The notes under the pieces are model-generated. The model saw only the letters and a program-made list of their open reading frames with translations. It did no database searches and had not been told where the DNA came from. From the NCBI GenBank assembly GCA_000442125.1, contig KE546969.1:1302001-1366000 (forward strand): a DNA stretch of 64,000 nucleotides, in the 5' to 3' direction. Position numbers and translations under genes: made by a program. Every line of letters starts with the position of its first letter. Positions within the stretch are counted from its first letter, which is position 1. The stretch comes from Opeltia flavorubescens. Its lineage: Eukaryota; Ascomycota; Lecanoromycetes; Teloschistales; Teloschistaceae. Positions 25,862 through 38,650 of this stretch are shown here, in pieces.

Positions 25862-28829
25862 TCAGTATATTCTCACCTTCTCACCCATCATGCCCAACCA
25901 TTGCTTCAAGCTGACCCCTTGATCCGCTCGATCTTCTATCAACATCGTCGTCGCCCATAACCTCATCCCTGGCTCCCCATCCTCACGTACAACATACAAA
26001 TGCGGCACGATGATGCTGCCCACCCCTTTACCTCGGTGATCCGCACTTTTCTCAATCACTCCCCGAACCCTTTCATTGAAGTCGTTCTCCAGCACAGGTA
26101 CTGTCTGCTTCCCCACCTTGAGCTGTGACTTATCCACCACGCCAAACACGTCCTCAAGTAACTGTGGCACGGCGTCTCGTCCAACCCAGAGGAATTGCGT
26201 TTGACCATCGTCAATCAGATATAATCCATATGGTACTAAGCAGGCCGACGACAGATTGATCGGAGGTGGTAATACTGTTTCTCCACTCTGTTCATCGGCT
26301 ATCCCCGCGTTATCGGGCATATCGTGCAGTGAGTACATCTTCGGGTAAATGAATTGGACTAGGAGAGGAAGTGGTAGAGTTGATAGTTGACATAAGGCTG
26401 CAGACCGCATATCGCTGGGTATCTGCGCCGATTTGCGGAGCGCAATCTGTGCATCATTAGCCATCCACGATTGAAAAATGCGTATGAAAGTCATAGCATA
26501 CATTCTTTATCAAGCCTAAGAAAAGCACGGGAAGACACCTCAGGTTCGCTGGAAACTGTAACCCTCCACCTCCCATATTACCACCGGCCAGCTCCTTGCG
26601 ATATGTCTGGAGAAGTTCGACGAGTTTAGACTGTAGCGCGTCTCGTGCTGGGTCAAGTCCACTCCCCAAAGCTCTCTCAACCGCCTTATGGCTGTAGAAT
26701 GCGGCGATCGCTGCTTGATCTGCCGACGCATACATGTCCGCAAGCGATTGGGTCGTCGGAAGAGCCAAGGTCATGACTCTGATCCGCCTCTCGCCGTTGC
26801 ATGTAGTATGTAGCACTGCGCTCTGCAAGCAGATGACGGCCTTGGTTAAAGATTCGTCGATAGCTACCTCAACCACATAGCTCTGATCTCGTGGAAAAGC
26901 AGGAAAGGCGCAAAGATCGGAGCTTCGATTGAAGAAATTACCATAAAATGTATTCATTCGTAATCCGGTGGTCGCTCGAACGCGAAGGACGGCCTCAAGA
27001 CCGATTTCTGCCGACAGATAGTCGGAGAACTCACGGGCAAATTTGATAGCATCTTCACTACGAGCAGCGTTCCATCCAGGGTAAAAGTATGTTTGACCAC
27101 CAGTATATCTGGGTAGATTGCTTAGAGACGCAACATCTTGGTATTGGGAGGAGAACAAGAACATGTCGATGGAGACTTGGTTCTTCGAACACTCGACGGC
27201 GAAGCTTTTGTAGAAGCTGCTTGCAGTCTGCAGTAAGCTACCCTCCTTACTGGTTCCCAATATCTTCTTATCTTCTCGCATATCAAGTTTCCCGTGGCCC
27301 ACATTCGGTAGGCTTGCAGTAAGTACCGTCAGCTTCCCACCCACTGGAGATATGAGCTTGTGTCCGGCTCTCAAGGCCGATCCCATACACGAGCCGCTGT
27401 TCTGCGTATTCTGAAACATCTCTTGGAGCTTACCCAGGAAACTTTCGATATTTTCACGACATTCCGTGAGTGTCACAAGGAGATCCGCTGGTGTAGGAAG
27501 GAATGGCTCGTCTAGATCGCTTACTACGAGCATACTGCTCTCACTATTTTCGCTGTCGTCCCGAGGGATTGCAAAATAATGAAGACTTGAATCTACAGCC
27601 ATGAATCCAAGACGGGTTCTTCTGTCCGCATTCGGTATCCGGTCAAGGCTCTCTAGGATGCAGCGTGCGCCAGTAGCTAAGAGTCCGCTTGTGACTGAAG
27701 CGTAGCTGACATCGAACAAGAACAGGTAAACAAGAGGTTGTGGAGATCGGACCATGTACTCCATAGGTGCAATAAACTCCACCACAGAGTAGTTGAGCTC
27801 TGGTCTTGACCATCGATCCAGTTGTTTCTGCGTTGCAGCGTCCCAGTCGAAAGCTTGGGGAACATCGTTCGTAAGATTGCACATATTACACCTCCATCGG
27901 TGACCTTGATCCAGGAACGTTACGAAAGGGTTGATGTATGATCGACACCGTCGGCACCTTGCGATCACCTGATCAGGGACGACAGGAACGGGATCCTCAA
28001 CATCATGTAAAGAACTGTACGGTTGGATGACAAGAGCGAAAGGTAGCCGGGATTTTTTGAGAAGAGAATGTGTTGTTGGTACAGCATTTAGGGTTGAGCG
28101 AATATGTTTCGGTGGGCAATTGGCTTGGGGTGATGGAGTGACACTCGACTAAAGTGGACTTGTCAGAAGCAATCTTGAAAATGCTCTCAAAAATTGACCT
28201 ACGTTGGCGGGCAAAATGATTGGCGGAGGAGGTAGATCCAATTCGGCAACATTGAGGGGTTGATTCAGTAGGTCTGTCGGGTAAAGTTGATTTAACTGGA
28301 CTCGCTGTTGCATGGGTTGGCTTTGCTGAGAAGGATGACCCCCTATGCCCATATTGTTCATACCCTGCGTCAAACCTCCCATGCCAGGAGACTGAGGTGG
28401 AGCGCCAGCCGCTGGATAGCCTGGGTCGGGGGGCTGATAGCCTCCTACGCCAGATGGTTGCCCATATGGAGGAGCCCCAGGCGAAGGTATTGCTCTTTGA
28501 TCAACACCGTAGGCAGGCTGTTGATATGCTGACTGCTGTGGCTGTTGACCGTAGCCCCCATAGCCTGGGCCAGGTGGTCCAGGGTAGCCAGCAGTTCCTT
28601 GTGTTTGTCCACCGAGAGCTGCATTGGGACCACCCCCAAACTCATATGCCTGCCCAGCATATTGACGTTTCCTTCGTGCTGCGTTGGATGGTTGTGGAGC
28701 GGCGTCCTGAGCGGGCGAAGCGTTCTCCGCGAACTCGGATTGCTGAGAGCCGTACTGATCGTACTGATAAGGATCATTCTGCCCGTGTCCGTGCCCGTGA
28801 TATTGATGTCCCGGCTGAGGGTGGGCCAT
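25862..28829 (-). CDS. SEC24: COPII coat subunit Sec24
   Basis: Sec24 pairs with Sec23 in the inner COPII coat and recruits ER export cargo. Exons are 28203-28829, 26502-28148 and 25862-26446, giving 952 residues, close to yeast Sec24. The start [10 protein letters not shown] at 28829 opens a Pro/Gln/Gly/Tyr-rich disordered N-terminus of about 190 residues. Then comes [28 protein letters not shown]-type sequence and a zinc finger C274-x2-C277 to C296-x2-C299 ([10 protein letters not shown] to RWRCNMC). The trunk domain follows ([16 protein letters not shown]), then the beta-barrel and helical regions, with a gelsolin-like end (APYGL-type [19 protein letters not shown]). Introns at 28149-28202 and 26447-26501 (donors GTAGG and GTATG) join in phase 0. 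Confidence 0.97.
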
Positions 28830-29435
28830 GGCTGGTAGACGAATGCGCGCTGCCCTCTTCAACTCCTGCGAAGGTTTGACTTCGTTCGTAGGCCCGAAAG
28901 GGTAAGTTCTGGGCGTGCGAGGTGAATCTGCAGCCTACCTGGGTCGTCTTTACTTTCCCGGAAACATCTTGTATTAGAGGGAAAGAAGGCTATTGTTCCG
29001 GGTCCGAGAATATATACTTGACATCCACAAGAAACCACAGCTTAGGATTTCGAGGTGCCGACAGTTGTGGCTTTAGTGATCAACTGGCAAATCAAATCCC
29101 CGAAATTCGCTTAGTCATATCTAGCTGATCACCATTCGCAAATGGTTACTTGCATCGAAGAGGTTTAGTGACCCTCATGGTAGCGCAGATGTAGAGGTTG
29201 TTCACCTTGCCACAAAATCTGAATAATATCATATATTTGTATATATATAAAATTGAAGCTTGCAACATAAAAATTATAAAGACCATGAAAATCCTCATTC
29301 AACTCAACATACAAACTGCGTAATTCTTATCCTGTAAGTTTTCCAAAAGCAATACTAACGCGCCAGATCTAGACCACCAATATCCACAGATTGGCTTTCT
29401 CAAAGCAAGCCTAGCTCATGTCGGTCTCGTTCTTC
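28830..29435. other. Intergenic, Sec24 promoter and 3' flank of the 7TM gene
   Basis: Includes an AT dinucleotide-rich stretch near 29230-29260. No gene recognised. Confidence 0.5.
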
Positions 29436-30320
29436 CTATGTGTTATATAGAAGTATTTCGTGTTTTGCCTCACGTTCCTGATCACGGCCCGACGAAGTCA
29501 TTCCGGTCGACTGTTCCTGTGTCTGATCAACCTTTGGAGCCAAAATACCTGCGGATATGTATAAGATCACGGTGACCCATTCCTCAAGGACAGACATGAA
29601 TGCTCGAGCCCAGATACTTCCACCCGTGAGATTGAAAGTTTTGCTGTGCGTGTCGAAGTACACCAAGGCAGAGTATATGAGCCGAATCAGAATGAATGGA
29701 ACGCTAATTACAACTGCATAGAGCATGACTGATTCGCCAGCTCTAATCTGCCGTAGGTGTGAGAACGAGAAAACGGCAATGAGGACGAGGAGGCCGAAGG
29801 CTACAAGCAATACGATGATGCCCGCTCGTGCTATGTTTTCGCCGTTCTTGTAATCAGATGGCGACGACTGTCCGTACAGTTGGGAACCACCATATGCTGT
29901 GAGGACCAGGGCGACCAGAATCGGGATAGTGACCAGGCGGAGAATCCTCTCCAGCGGGCCGTGCAAGAGGTCCTTGTTAACACGTCTCAACAAAGCTGTC
30001 ATTGCTAAAAGTAGCGGACTAAGGCCAACACCGTTGAGAACAGCAGCACCCACGAAAAGATTAATACTTTTCTCCGAATTGGCGGCAATCTCCATCGAAT
30101 TCCCTACAAGACGAATGACCGAGAGGAGGATGAGGTAAAACCAGCCAAGTTGACGACGGAATCCATGGCGAATGTTGACGTACACCGACAGGGCGAGCGC
30201 TGGAAGATAGAAGACAAGCTCGGCTATGGCAAGCCTACTACCAGATGGTAGAGTCATGGTGACGGTATTCACTGATGTTTGATTGGCAATGGCAGGAGAT
30301 CTGAGAGATAAGCTTGACAC
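29436..30320 (-). CDS. Seven-transmembrane fungal membrane protein (DUF7702-like)
   Basis: The single-exon protein (294 residues) has about seven hydrophobic helices: LAIAELVFYLPALALSVYV, LGWFYLILLSVIRLVG, INLFVGAAVLNGVGLSPLLL, LVTIPILVALVLTAY, AGIIVLLVAFGLLVLIAVF, ESVMLYAVVISVPFILI and FMSVLEEWVTVILYISAGIL. The layout, the RLVGNSMEI segment after helix 2 and the C-terminal VLEEWVTVILYISAG resemble an abundant filamentous-fungal family of unknown function (DUF7702). A second possible start is the Met at 30260. The protein is likely located in a plasma or internal membrane. No function can be assigned; receptor activity is possible but not shown by the sequence. Confidence 0.78.
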   Translation of the reverse strand: MSSLSLRSPAIANQTSVNTVTMTLPSGSRLAIAELVFYLPALALSVYVNIRHGFRRQLGWFYLILLSVIRLVGNSMEIAANSEKSINLFVGAAVLNGVGLSPLLLAMTALLRRVNKDLLHGPLERILRLVTIPILVALVLTAYGGSQLYGQSSPSDYKNGENIARAGIIVLLVAFGLLVLIAVFSFSHLRQIRAGESVMLYAVVISVPFILIRLIYSALVYFDTHSKTFNLTGGSIWARAFMSVLEEWVTVILYISAGILAPKVDQTQEQSTGMTSSGRDQEREAKHEILLYNT

Positions 30321-31946
30321 ATGGGTAGAGACAAGGGGGGCGAAACATTCATGATATAAGAAGCTGTCGGCCCTCAGCCTTTGCTGATGGTAACATCAAA
30401 CCATGGTCATCAGCGGCTACTCCACCCATGTCTCCAATTTTCCATACGTCCTGGATGCGGGAGACCAGCTGCACAGATGTGGATATCGAATGGGTTGAAA
30501 GACGGACTGTCCATCGTTGCAGGCATCAAGCATGTCAGCAATCGAGCTCTGCAAGGCTCGCTTTGAAGACCATAACGCGTTAGTGATGCGAGGAGAGAAT
30601 AGAGAGTAAGCAAAGTCTAGTGGTGTTCAAGCTTTAGTTCAGCGAATCATTGGCCCAGCTTTTCAGCTGAATGCAAGCCAGTGCCTTGTTACTCCCCTGC
30701 AATTTCAGCCTTGTGCGGTTCAAAAGCTTGTTCTTTCGAAGCTTGATGATACTCTAGTCTGGTGGCTTGAGCCCTGTAGGAATCGGCAACCACGACCCAC
30801 TCGGTTCATCCAGCGATCAGCGGGTTCGTTCGACAATTGTAGAGACCCCTGTTGAGGAGGTCGATGGAAGAAGGACAGAAAACCGTTCAGCCTAGCATGA
30901 TGAAGGTATCAATACGGACTTCGTTCAGCTGAGAGAGCATGGAAATACCAACACATGAGGTACTAGCAGATGCTGGTTTGGCATGTAGGTAAAGCGTTTC
31001 ATTTGATTAATTCAAGTACCATTGCAACACGAACCGCATGCTTCGCCTGCCTTGTGAACCGTAGGACGTCCAATCCACACCCAGACGATTGCCTTAGCCG
31101 TATGATCGCCATTGAGGGGTCGCAGCATCTATGCTCAATATAAGTGTAGACATAATAGTGCGGAACCGTTGGTCATTCGGCATACCTCATCCCTCCTTAT
31201 GATGCTACAGGCTCTTACGAACGAATAGATCCGTCTGGATCATTGTCCTAAGGGAGCAAACTCCGCTGAAACCCCTTTCCTTGTTATCGATACCTGGATT
31301 CATCCAAAGGTTATATCTGATTATAGAACATGGCTATAGGTTCTCAATAATGACTCAGTGATTAGCTTATTGGCTGAAGGTATGACATGCAGGAACCTCT
31401 CCCTCCATCCTTTCCTGGCTTTCTCGACCTTCCAACTCCGATTTCCTAGAAATATCGCCGTCCTACCTCGCTAATTCCGCAGACGTTGAGCCTTCTTGAT
31501 TTGAAACCTATTTTCTCTTTCTGTGCTCGTTTTCTATATTCAATCCCATGTCACCCTCTTATAGCGATTTGATGAATTTGATGGATAAATCTTGTTCCAT
31601 TTTCTTTGCTGCTGAGTAACCCCTCTAATTAGCTTACCTTAATGCCTCTGTATGCTGTTCTTTGATGTTGAAATACAGATTGTTCGTTTAGGGGTGTCTT
31701 CTTAGAAACATACCAGGGTTTGACACTCAATTCCATACAATTCATTACATTAATGCTATACAATTCACCCATCGCACACTGTGTCGTACAATTGCCTTTC
31801 CGCCCATGTGTACATGCTTCCAGCGCACAGTCCTTATACACTAATCCTCAAGATCGATCCAGTAAAGCAAGATATCGAGACTCTGACGCCGTACCGCCAG
31901 CGATCATCGTACACAACACGATCCTCCTTAAACGTATCATCGACTT
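30321..31946. other. Gene-poor intergenic region
   Basis: About 1.6 kb with no open frame of protein-like composition. Holds the promoter of the 7TM gene and the 3' flank of the repeat-protein gene. Confidence 0.5.
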
Positions 31947-34900
31947 TCAAACCCCAAATAATCTTTTCAAACCCGTCCCAACCGATTTCCCAATCTTGAC
32001 AACCGGAGGCGGAGTAGGATCTCTGCGTCTCCTTTCCCGCTCCTTTCCATTCTCGTAATCACGATGCCTATGGTGGCGTCTTTCCCTTCTTTCCTCACCC
32101 TCCCTGCTCTTCCGGCTGTCCTCCTCTCGCCTTATCCTCCTATCCTCCTCTTCTTTTCTCCTTCGTCTGCGCTCTTCCCTCTCCTCCTCTTCCATCTCTC
32201 GTCGCACACGCTCCCTGATCTCTTCCTTCAGCCTTTCAATCTCCTTCTCCTTTTCTCTTACTCTTTCACGTTCCTTTTCACGTTCGCGGTCCCGATGCTT
32301 TTCGTCGTCTCGTTCGCGATCCCTTCTGCTATCTCTGCGAAAGCTTTCCTCCCCTCTTCTCCCGCTCGGCCGCTGCGATTTGCTATCGCTGACACGATAC
32401 TGGGCCCTTCCATCTGCCTCCGTCTTGACTCTTTCAGATATCCTCGGTCGCGTAGACGGCTCAGGCTCTCGATGGCTTCTAGTCCTCTTACTCGTTGATG
32501 ACCTAGACATCTTAGGCCGATCTGACTTGCTGTGGTCAGATTTCTTGGGGGCAAGATCGAATCCGAAGGTGCGTCGACTACTATGTCGCTTTTCTTTGGC
32601 GTCTGTTCCGGTTGGTGGAGCTTTATCCGTTAAAGGACTTGTCCTTGCCGTTGAGCCGCTTATGTCGCTGCCGGCTGTCGACGTTTTGCTTTGTCTACGT
32701 GGTCGTTCCCAACCTGTTGCTCTCCTGCTTCGGCGTTTCTCAGACGTCGGAGAGGGAGGAGCCTCGGTGGCTGTGACAGGCTCAGTGGCAATGTCTTCGA
32801 TCGCGTTTGGCTCGATTGGAGCATTCTCAACGGGCGCCTGCTCTACTGGCTTATCTTTTGACTCATCAACAGGCACATCTTCCTTGGTCACCCCATCACT
32901 CAGCGCTTCCGTAGGAGCATCACCAACGATGTCCTCTTTGGAAGGCTCGTCTGATACAGCCGCCTGGGCAGCCTCGTCAACAGTCTCTTCCTTGAGAACC
33001 TCTTGAACTGTACCCTCTTTCGAAGCCTCCTCTGACGCCTGTCCATCAGTATTTACGTCAGCTAATTTGTTCTCGGGAGCTTCATCAACCGCCGCTTCCT
33101 TGGGTGCTCCGTCAGTCGTCTCTTCCGTGGGAGTTTCAGTAGCCACCTCTTCTTGAGGAGCCTCGGTGAGCACTTCTTGTTTTGGAATTTCGGCAGCTTC
33201 GGCAGCAACCTCTTCTTTTGAAGCTCCCTCAACTTCTTTATCCATGGGTTCCCCACCGGCAACCTCTTCTTTAGGGGCTTCTTCAGTTACCGATTCCTTT
33301 GATGTCCCATCAGTGACCTCTTCCTGGGGCTTCATATCGGTCACCACTTCCTCCTTTGGTGTCTGATCAGCTGGATTTCCTCCAGATGTCCCTTCGACAG
33401 GGGAACTTTCAGAGAGTGTTTCCGTTTTGGCAGAGAGGACAGAGTCTTCCGTAGAGGCCGACATTGGTTGCGTCGATGTGGCCGTATCGTCAGGTTTGGA
33501 GTCTTCCGTCGCGGGTATGGTTTCATCGGGACTTTCACTAGTTTGGTCCTTTTCACTTTTATCATCTTTTGGATCCCCGGCATTAGATGCTGGTTCATTG
33601 CGTACTTCTTCTCCTTCGTTAGCTGTAGTAGCTTCTGGCGATGTTTCCGCCACGGATTCCGGCTCCGGATCTCCGAGGCCCCCCTTTGTAGCTATATCCT
33701 GTGGTTCCACTTGAGCAATATTGGAATCGGGGGCTTGCGGTCTACTAGATGTGTCAGTCCCCGCAGTACCGTGGTCATTAGGTGATAAAGGCTCGGAGAC
33801 TGTGCTAGTTTCAGCAGCAGGATTACTTTCAACATTCGATATGCTTTCATTAGGTTGTGTATTTTCAACAGCGGTTGTATTCTCGGCAGCCGGCGTTGTT
33901 TCGTCATTTGGGACGTTTTCGGCAGCCGGGATACTTTCAACAACCGTTGTACTTTCAGCGGACGTACATTCAATAGCCGGTGTGCTTTCGACAGCCAGTG
34001 AATTTTCGGCGACGGGCATGCTTTCGTCAATTGAAGTGCTTTCAGCAGCCGGTATGCTTTCCGCAGCGGGTTTACTCTCGTCAGTTGAGGTGCTTTCAGC
34101 AGCCGGTGCGCCTTCGTCAGCTGGAGTGCTTTCAGCATCCGGTATACTTTCGATTGGTGCCGGCTTCGCGGAGTCTGCTTCACCCTCACCAGCTGCAGGG
34201 GTCTCATCTGGAGCTTTTTCTTCACCTCCCTCAGCCGCGATGGCATTATCCACATTATCTGCTTCGCCTCGAATATTTGAGCTCTCTTGTGGAGCATCTG
34301 GCGCATCTGGTGGTGGAGTATCCTCCTTAGGAGGACCAGTAGCATCTGGAGCTTCAGCTTTTGATTCTGCTACATCTGCTAAATCAGTCGTCTCGTGGTC
34401 TGGTGGTTTGATTTCCTCCCCAGTAGGCACTGCTGCAGGTGATGCATCTGGTTGGCTGATTGGTTCGTCCTCGGGTGGTTTAGTGGGTTGTTCGGTTTGT
34501 GTATTGTCTTGCGATTCCGACGCTTCAACGCTAGGCTTCGCCGGTTCTTCGGGTTTTGGTTGACTTGAGTCTGACTCTTTTGGTGAGTCGGTAGCTGCGG
34601 CAGATTTCCCTTTGCCTTTGCTCTTCTTAGAGCTACCCTTTGCTTCTTCTTTCTCCCTTTTCTTCTTATCTTTTTCTTTTCTCTTTTCTTTCTCCTTCTC
34701 CTTCTCTGCTTCCTTGGCTTTTGCCCTTTCTTTTTCCTTCTCCTTTTCCTTCTCTTTTGCTTTAGCTTTAGACTCCTTGTCTTTCATTCTACTTGACTTC
34801 TTTGGTTTCTTTCCAGATTTTTCGTCAATAGGATCTGCGGCAATGGCCGATGGTGGCGTCTCTTCCTGAGCAACTTCACCTTCCGTCGGTTGTTCTGCGG

Positions 34901-35668
34901 GGCTCCCTCCGCTTGGTGGCTCAGCAGCCGGAGCTGAGTTGCTTGCTTCCTCTGGACCGGCGTTCTCAGCTTCAGCGGCCGGTGGATCTGCCTGCAGGCT
35001 TTGAGAATCACGTCTTCAGTGCATCAGGCTATTGTGTTGACTTACGGATTCCGGCTTATCTGCCTCAGTAGCCTCTTCAGCATCCCCAGGCTCTATCGGT
35101 GGGAACTCCGCGGTTTTTGGTTCATCACTACTTGCACCACCTGTGTCGTCCGCGTCCGCGGGAGATTCAATCGTCGCTGCATCATCCGGAGCCCCTGCGT
35201 CATCGCCAGCCTCCTCATCGACCTTTACTGTCGGCTCACTTGAATCAGGGCTTCCTTCGTCAGGGTTAGGTGCTGGATCTTCAGGGGCGACAGTGGGTTC
35301 TGGGTCTCCGCTGGGTGGATTATCATTGCCAGCCGCTTCTTCGGGAGCTTCACTTGTCGCAGCTGTATCATTGCCTGAGGCTTCCTCTGAACTGCCATCT
35401 GCCAAGAAATATCAGTTAACCACTTGACGGAGAGTCCGCACTTGTATCCTTTACCGGGAGGCGAGTCACCGGCCTCTGCGGGAGGACTTTCCTCGGGGGC
35501 TTTGACCTGCTCTTCCTCGTCCTTCTCAACAGGGTGATTAGTTGGCGGCTCAAGAGTTGGGTGAGCAGGAGGTGCAGCGTAAAGAGGAATAGTAGAGTAT
35601 TGAACGGGGCCGTTTTTGAAACTGTGATATTGATACCTTGGAAGATTGGCGTAACCTCTGAATGACAT
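31947..35668 (-). CDS. Large disordered Glu/Ala/Lys-rich repeat protein
   Basis: The predicted protein of 1203 residues has three exons (35455-35668, 35046-35398, 31947-34991) that join in phase; introns are 56 and 54 bases. The order is a Tyr/Pro-rich start (MSFRGYANLPRYQYHSF), an acidic stretch with PEEAAGND-type segments, a KEKEKEKERAKAKE-type charged helix, then a long degenerate repeat zone. That zone has units such as PAAEST, SIPAAEST (about 34.3-33.8 kb) and PKEEV, SKEEVAA (33.4-32.9 kb). Next come a Ser/Arg-rich segment and a second charged helix (REKEREREREREKE-like), ending PVVKIGKSVGTGLKRLFGV. An alternative first exon at 35753 starting MGKKKHKK is in another frame and would need an unseen splice. 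No domain is recognised. Some fungal surface or cytoskeletal proteins look like this, but function is unknown. Confidence 0.75.
32900..34400 (-). repeat. Degenerate coding repeats (AES and KEE units)
   Basis: Within the repeat protein, units of 7-12 residues with core AES/VES and later KEE occur in tandem with Ser/Thr/Pro spacers. They are imperfect, suggesting old duplications. Antisense frames of up to 280 codons over this region are shadows of the skewed composition. Confidence 0.7.
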
Positions 35669-36778
35669 CCTCGGTGAATTGAGGTTTGACCTCGCTCAAT
35701 GTGGCTTCTGCAAAGGAGAAGGGTTGTTGCTTCTTATGCTTCTTTTTACCCATGCCTCATTGGGTAGATCCGGTTGGACCGATGCGGGGGAGGACGGGGA
35801 AAGACGGAAAAGCAGTGGAAAGCAAGTCAGACAACACGGAAGTGAGATTTCCAATAGGACATGCAACGCTTATTTGAGGAAGTCTCGAGTGCTTGGTGCA
35901 ATGTACGACCAGAGAAGAAAGAAAGGCATCATATCCCACGCTCTCATGGCGGCCATATGTGCACAGGAACGAAAGAAAGTCGATTGTAGTGCACCATCTT
36001 CCGTAACAAGATGGGCCGTAACCATCATGCCCATGAAGATTCTGGCCAATGGGATGGAGACTATTGGCCAATTGGAGCCACGTCAAAGAGTATCCTCATA
36101 GGACGTATGTAGCCGGCAATTTCAGGAAGGAGTCAAATTGCAGACGCGGTAGCGGTTTCTTCACAGCAGCATCACTTCATCATTGGCGGGTTGTCTGGTT
36201 ACGGCGTATCCGACTGGTGCCCTACTCTGCTCTCGAGACGACCATTTCTGGATGTGTCGTGCGTCGAGGACGCCAGATTGCTGCCCGATTGTGTGGCCGC
36301 ATGCAGTAGGACCGCATTGGTGGGGACAGTGCACAAAATCGAAACATCTGCTAATCGTGGAGATTGACTAGCAAGCCTCAAGGTGCCATAAGCAATGCGT
36401 ACTAGTAGAGTGTACCAATCGATCGAAAGAACGAAGCCATTGAGACTATGATGAAGTCCACTGAAGAAATGAGGCTAAAGCTGGGGAAGGCGCAATATTC
36501 GGTCCCTGCCGTGACCCCTGCAGGAACTGACCTCATACATCCTCGAGAAAGACCGGTGGTCGCCTTGTCTTCCTACTGAATCTCACATGCAGAATGATAA
36601 TGTGGGTCATGAGAACGACTTCTCCATAGTCATTGCAAGATATGGATTGACTCTCTACGTCTGCGTTTGTGTCTATCCAGCATCATGTGAGACGGTATGC
36701 AGCACCCATATGTGGCGGAAATTCCTTGCACATGTTAAAAAATAAACACTGTTTGTCTAAGCGCCTGGCGAATATGGA
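35669..36778. other. Intergenic with possible alternative first exon
   Basis: An ATG at 35753 opens a lysine-rich frame (MGKKKHKKQQ) that overlaps the presumed start of the repeat protein in another frame. The rest contains no recognisable gene; the right part is the 3' flank of the MFS gene. Confidence 0.45.
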
Positions 36779-38650
36779 TTAGTCCAGCTCTTTGTCCATA
36801 ACCTTTCGCCATCTAGGGCCGAATTTTCTCATAGCCCAGATAACCACGCTACTAGCCATTGCAATGATACCGAGGCCTGTGAAAAGCCAGCCATTACCGA
36901 TGGCGGAGATCAATGCTGGAATGATTATTAGATTACAGAAAAACATAGACAAGGGTTTGCTTGCTTACGGTCTGCTGCGACAGCCCCAACTCCCGAAAAG
37001 ATACATCGCACGAAATTGTTGACGGCGACCCCTGAGGATGCTTTTTTAGGCATGAATTCGGTCAACATGGTCGTGGCCATCTATTATCCGGGTCAATTGG
37101 TCCCAGTCATGCATCAGGAGTCATGGGAATCTTACGGCGAATACCAGCATACTACCAACACCGAACCAGAAGTTTGCAATGAGCGGAACCACCCAGTGAA
37201 CCCCTTTCTGCGCCGTCCATCCATAGCAGATCAACGCTGCCGGATACAGAAATGCTGCGATCCAAGCATTTTCCCGCATGCGATCTTCAGGGTGGTAAAT
37301 CAATCTTCCCTTCTCATCACGCCGTTCGGCTCTTTTAGCTTCCCTTGCCATGATATGGTCGGTCCACCTGCCCCCGAACAAACTTGCCAAGAAATACCCC
37401 AAGGAGTTCGGGATATAAACCAGCCCAACCTTGATGGTAGAGAAGCTGTACGGCGACTTGGAAAACGTATCTTCCAGACTGATATTGAGCACATATAGGA
37501 CGCCAAAAGTAATGCTGGCATAGTACACCGTGATAGAGACCGCTGGAAATCGCAAGTACAGGATGATTTTGAGCGGGTCAATAAACCATCGCTTTAGCAT
37601 CCTTGTCCATTTCATGCTTGCGCTTTGGAGTCTTTGACGCGAGCTTACTCTGGCTAAAGTTTCTCCATCTGGAACAGCTTCTTCGATATCCGCAGCCGGC
37701 TTCGGTTCGCTCATCTTCAAAGTTTCTGGAAAGGCAAAAACTAGGAACAGTAGAATGACACCTCCGTATAAGGCTAGAAACCATTGTGTTGCACGCCAGC
37801 CCCATTTCTGCGCCAGAGCGCCTCCTATAATCGGCGCAAGAAGTGGCCCACATAGCGGTCCGAGATAGAAGATACTCATGGCGTTCCCTCTTTCCTTGAC
37901 ATGCCAGACGTCCGCAATGGTACCGGCGCCTGAGTGAAAAAACTTGATCAGCTTAGAGGTTTCTTGTAGGCTTCCCTGGAGATAATTACCGACGGCCTGA
38001 ACACTGGCTGCAGCTCCACCACCCAGTAGACGCGTAATTATCAACATTGTTATATTCGTGGAAACAGCACCAAGTACATTCCAGACAGCAAAGAGAGTGA
38101 ACGAAACGAGGTATATTGTACGTCGTCCCATGGTCTCAGAAAAGGAGGACCACCAGAGCGGACCGACAGCCATAGCAATCATATATAGGGCGACGGCGAT
38201 ATTTGTGACCGATGGACTGGTATTTAAATCTTCAGATATCATCCCTAAGGCGGCTACCCAGCGCGTCAGCAGTCTTCTAATCTGGGGTCCTTCTGAGCAC
38301 GTACGCAATATGATCGCAGACCCCAATGGAGCGGCGACAGCAGCCAGTGCTACGACAAACGTGATGTACCATTTCGTTGAACGGGCGTAGTCTTTCGGAT
38401 CTTCAACTTCTGCTACGAGAGTGAAGCGACCAAGAAGTCCTCTGCGCTGGGACTTTGGTATTTTGACCGGCGCGGGATGGTTTGACTCCGTGGCGGTAAT
38501 TTCGCTTTCGGTTTTTGATTCTAGGGCCATGTCTGCTAAGGGATTCGAGGACTGCTGGTTCTTATTGTTGCGCATGTTTCGAGTTGAATCGTTTCGAGAT
38601 GCTGATGTTGAGAGAGGAGCTGACATTGTCGTTCGCTCATTGTAAGACAC
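36779..38650 (-). CDS. MFS transporter, DHA1 drug:H+ antiporter type
   Basis: The membrane transporter (550 residues) resembles fungal DHA1 drug/polyamine:H+ antiporters (Qdr/Tpo group). Exons: 38305-38650, 37990-38253, 37136-37929, 36969-37080 and 36779-36915. A Ser/Asn-rich N-terminal tail of about 80 residues precedes TM1 (WYITFVVALAAVAAPLGS). The MFS motif after TM2 is GRRTIYL, and motif C-like sequence is GPLCGPLLAPIIGG. A central loop splits the halves, then WFIDPLKIILYLRFPAV and further helices follow. Exon 4 gives MATTMLTEFMPKKASSGVAVNNFVR. The first two introns (51 and 60 bases) are multiples of three with no stop, so retention would insert residues without frameshift. Adjacent genes are an aldo-keto reductase, a Zn2Cys6 factor and a methyltransferase. 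The substrate is unknown. Confidence 0.92.

Noticed and set aside
33721-34563. 280-codon open frame on the plus strand over the repeat protein
   Set aside because: Ser/Ala/Gly/Val-rich antisense shadow of the Glu/Ala repeat region; the minus-strand frame is far longer, spliced in phase and has charged-helix structure.
37136-38650. Single uninterrupted frame as the whole MFS gene
   Set aside because: It reads through two introns and ends prematurely after the third donor; splicing restores conserved MFS sequence and two further exons to 36779.
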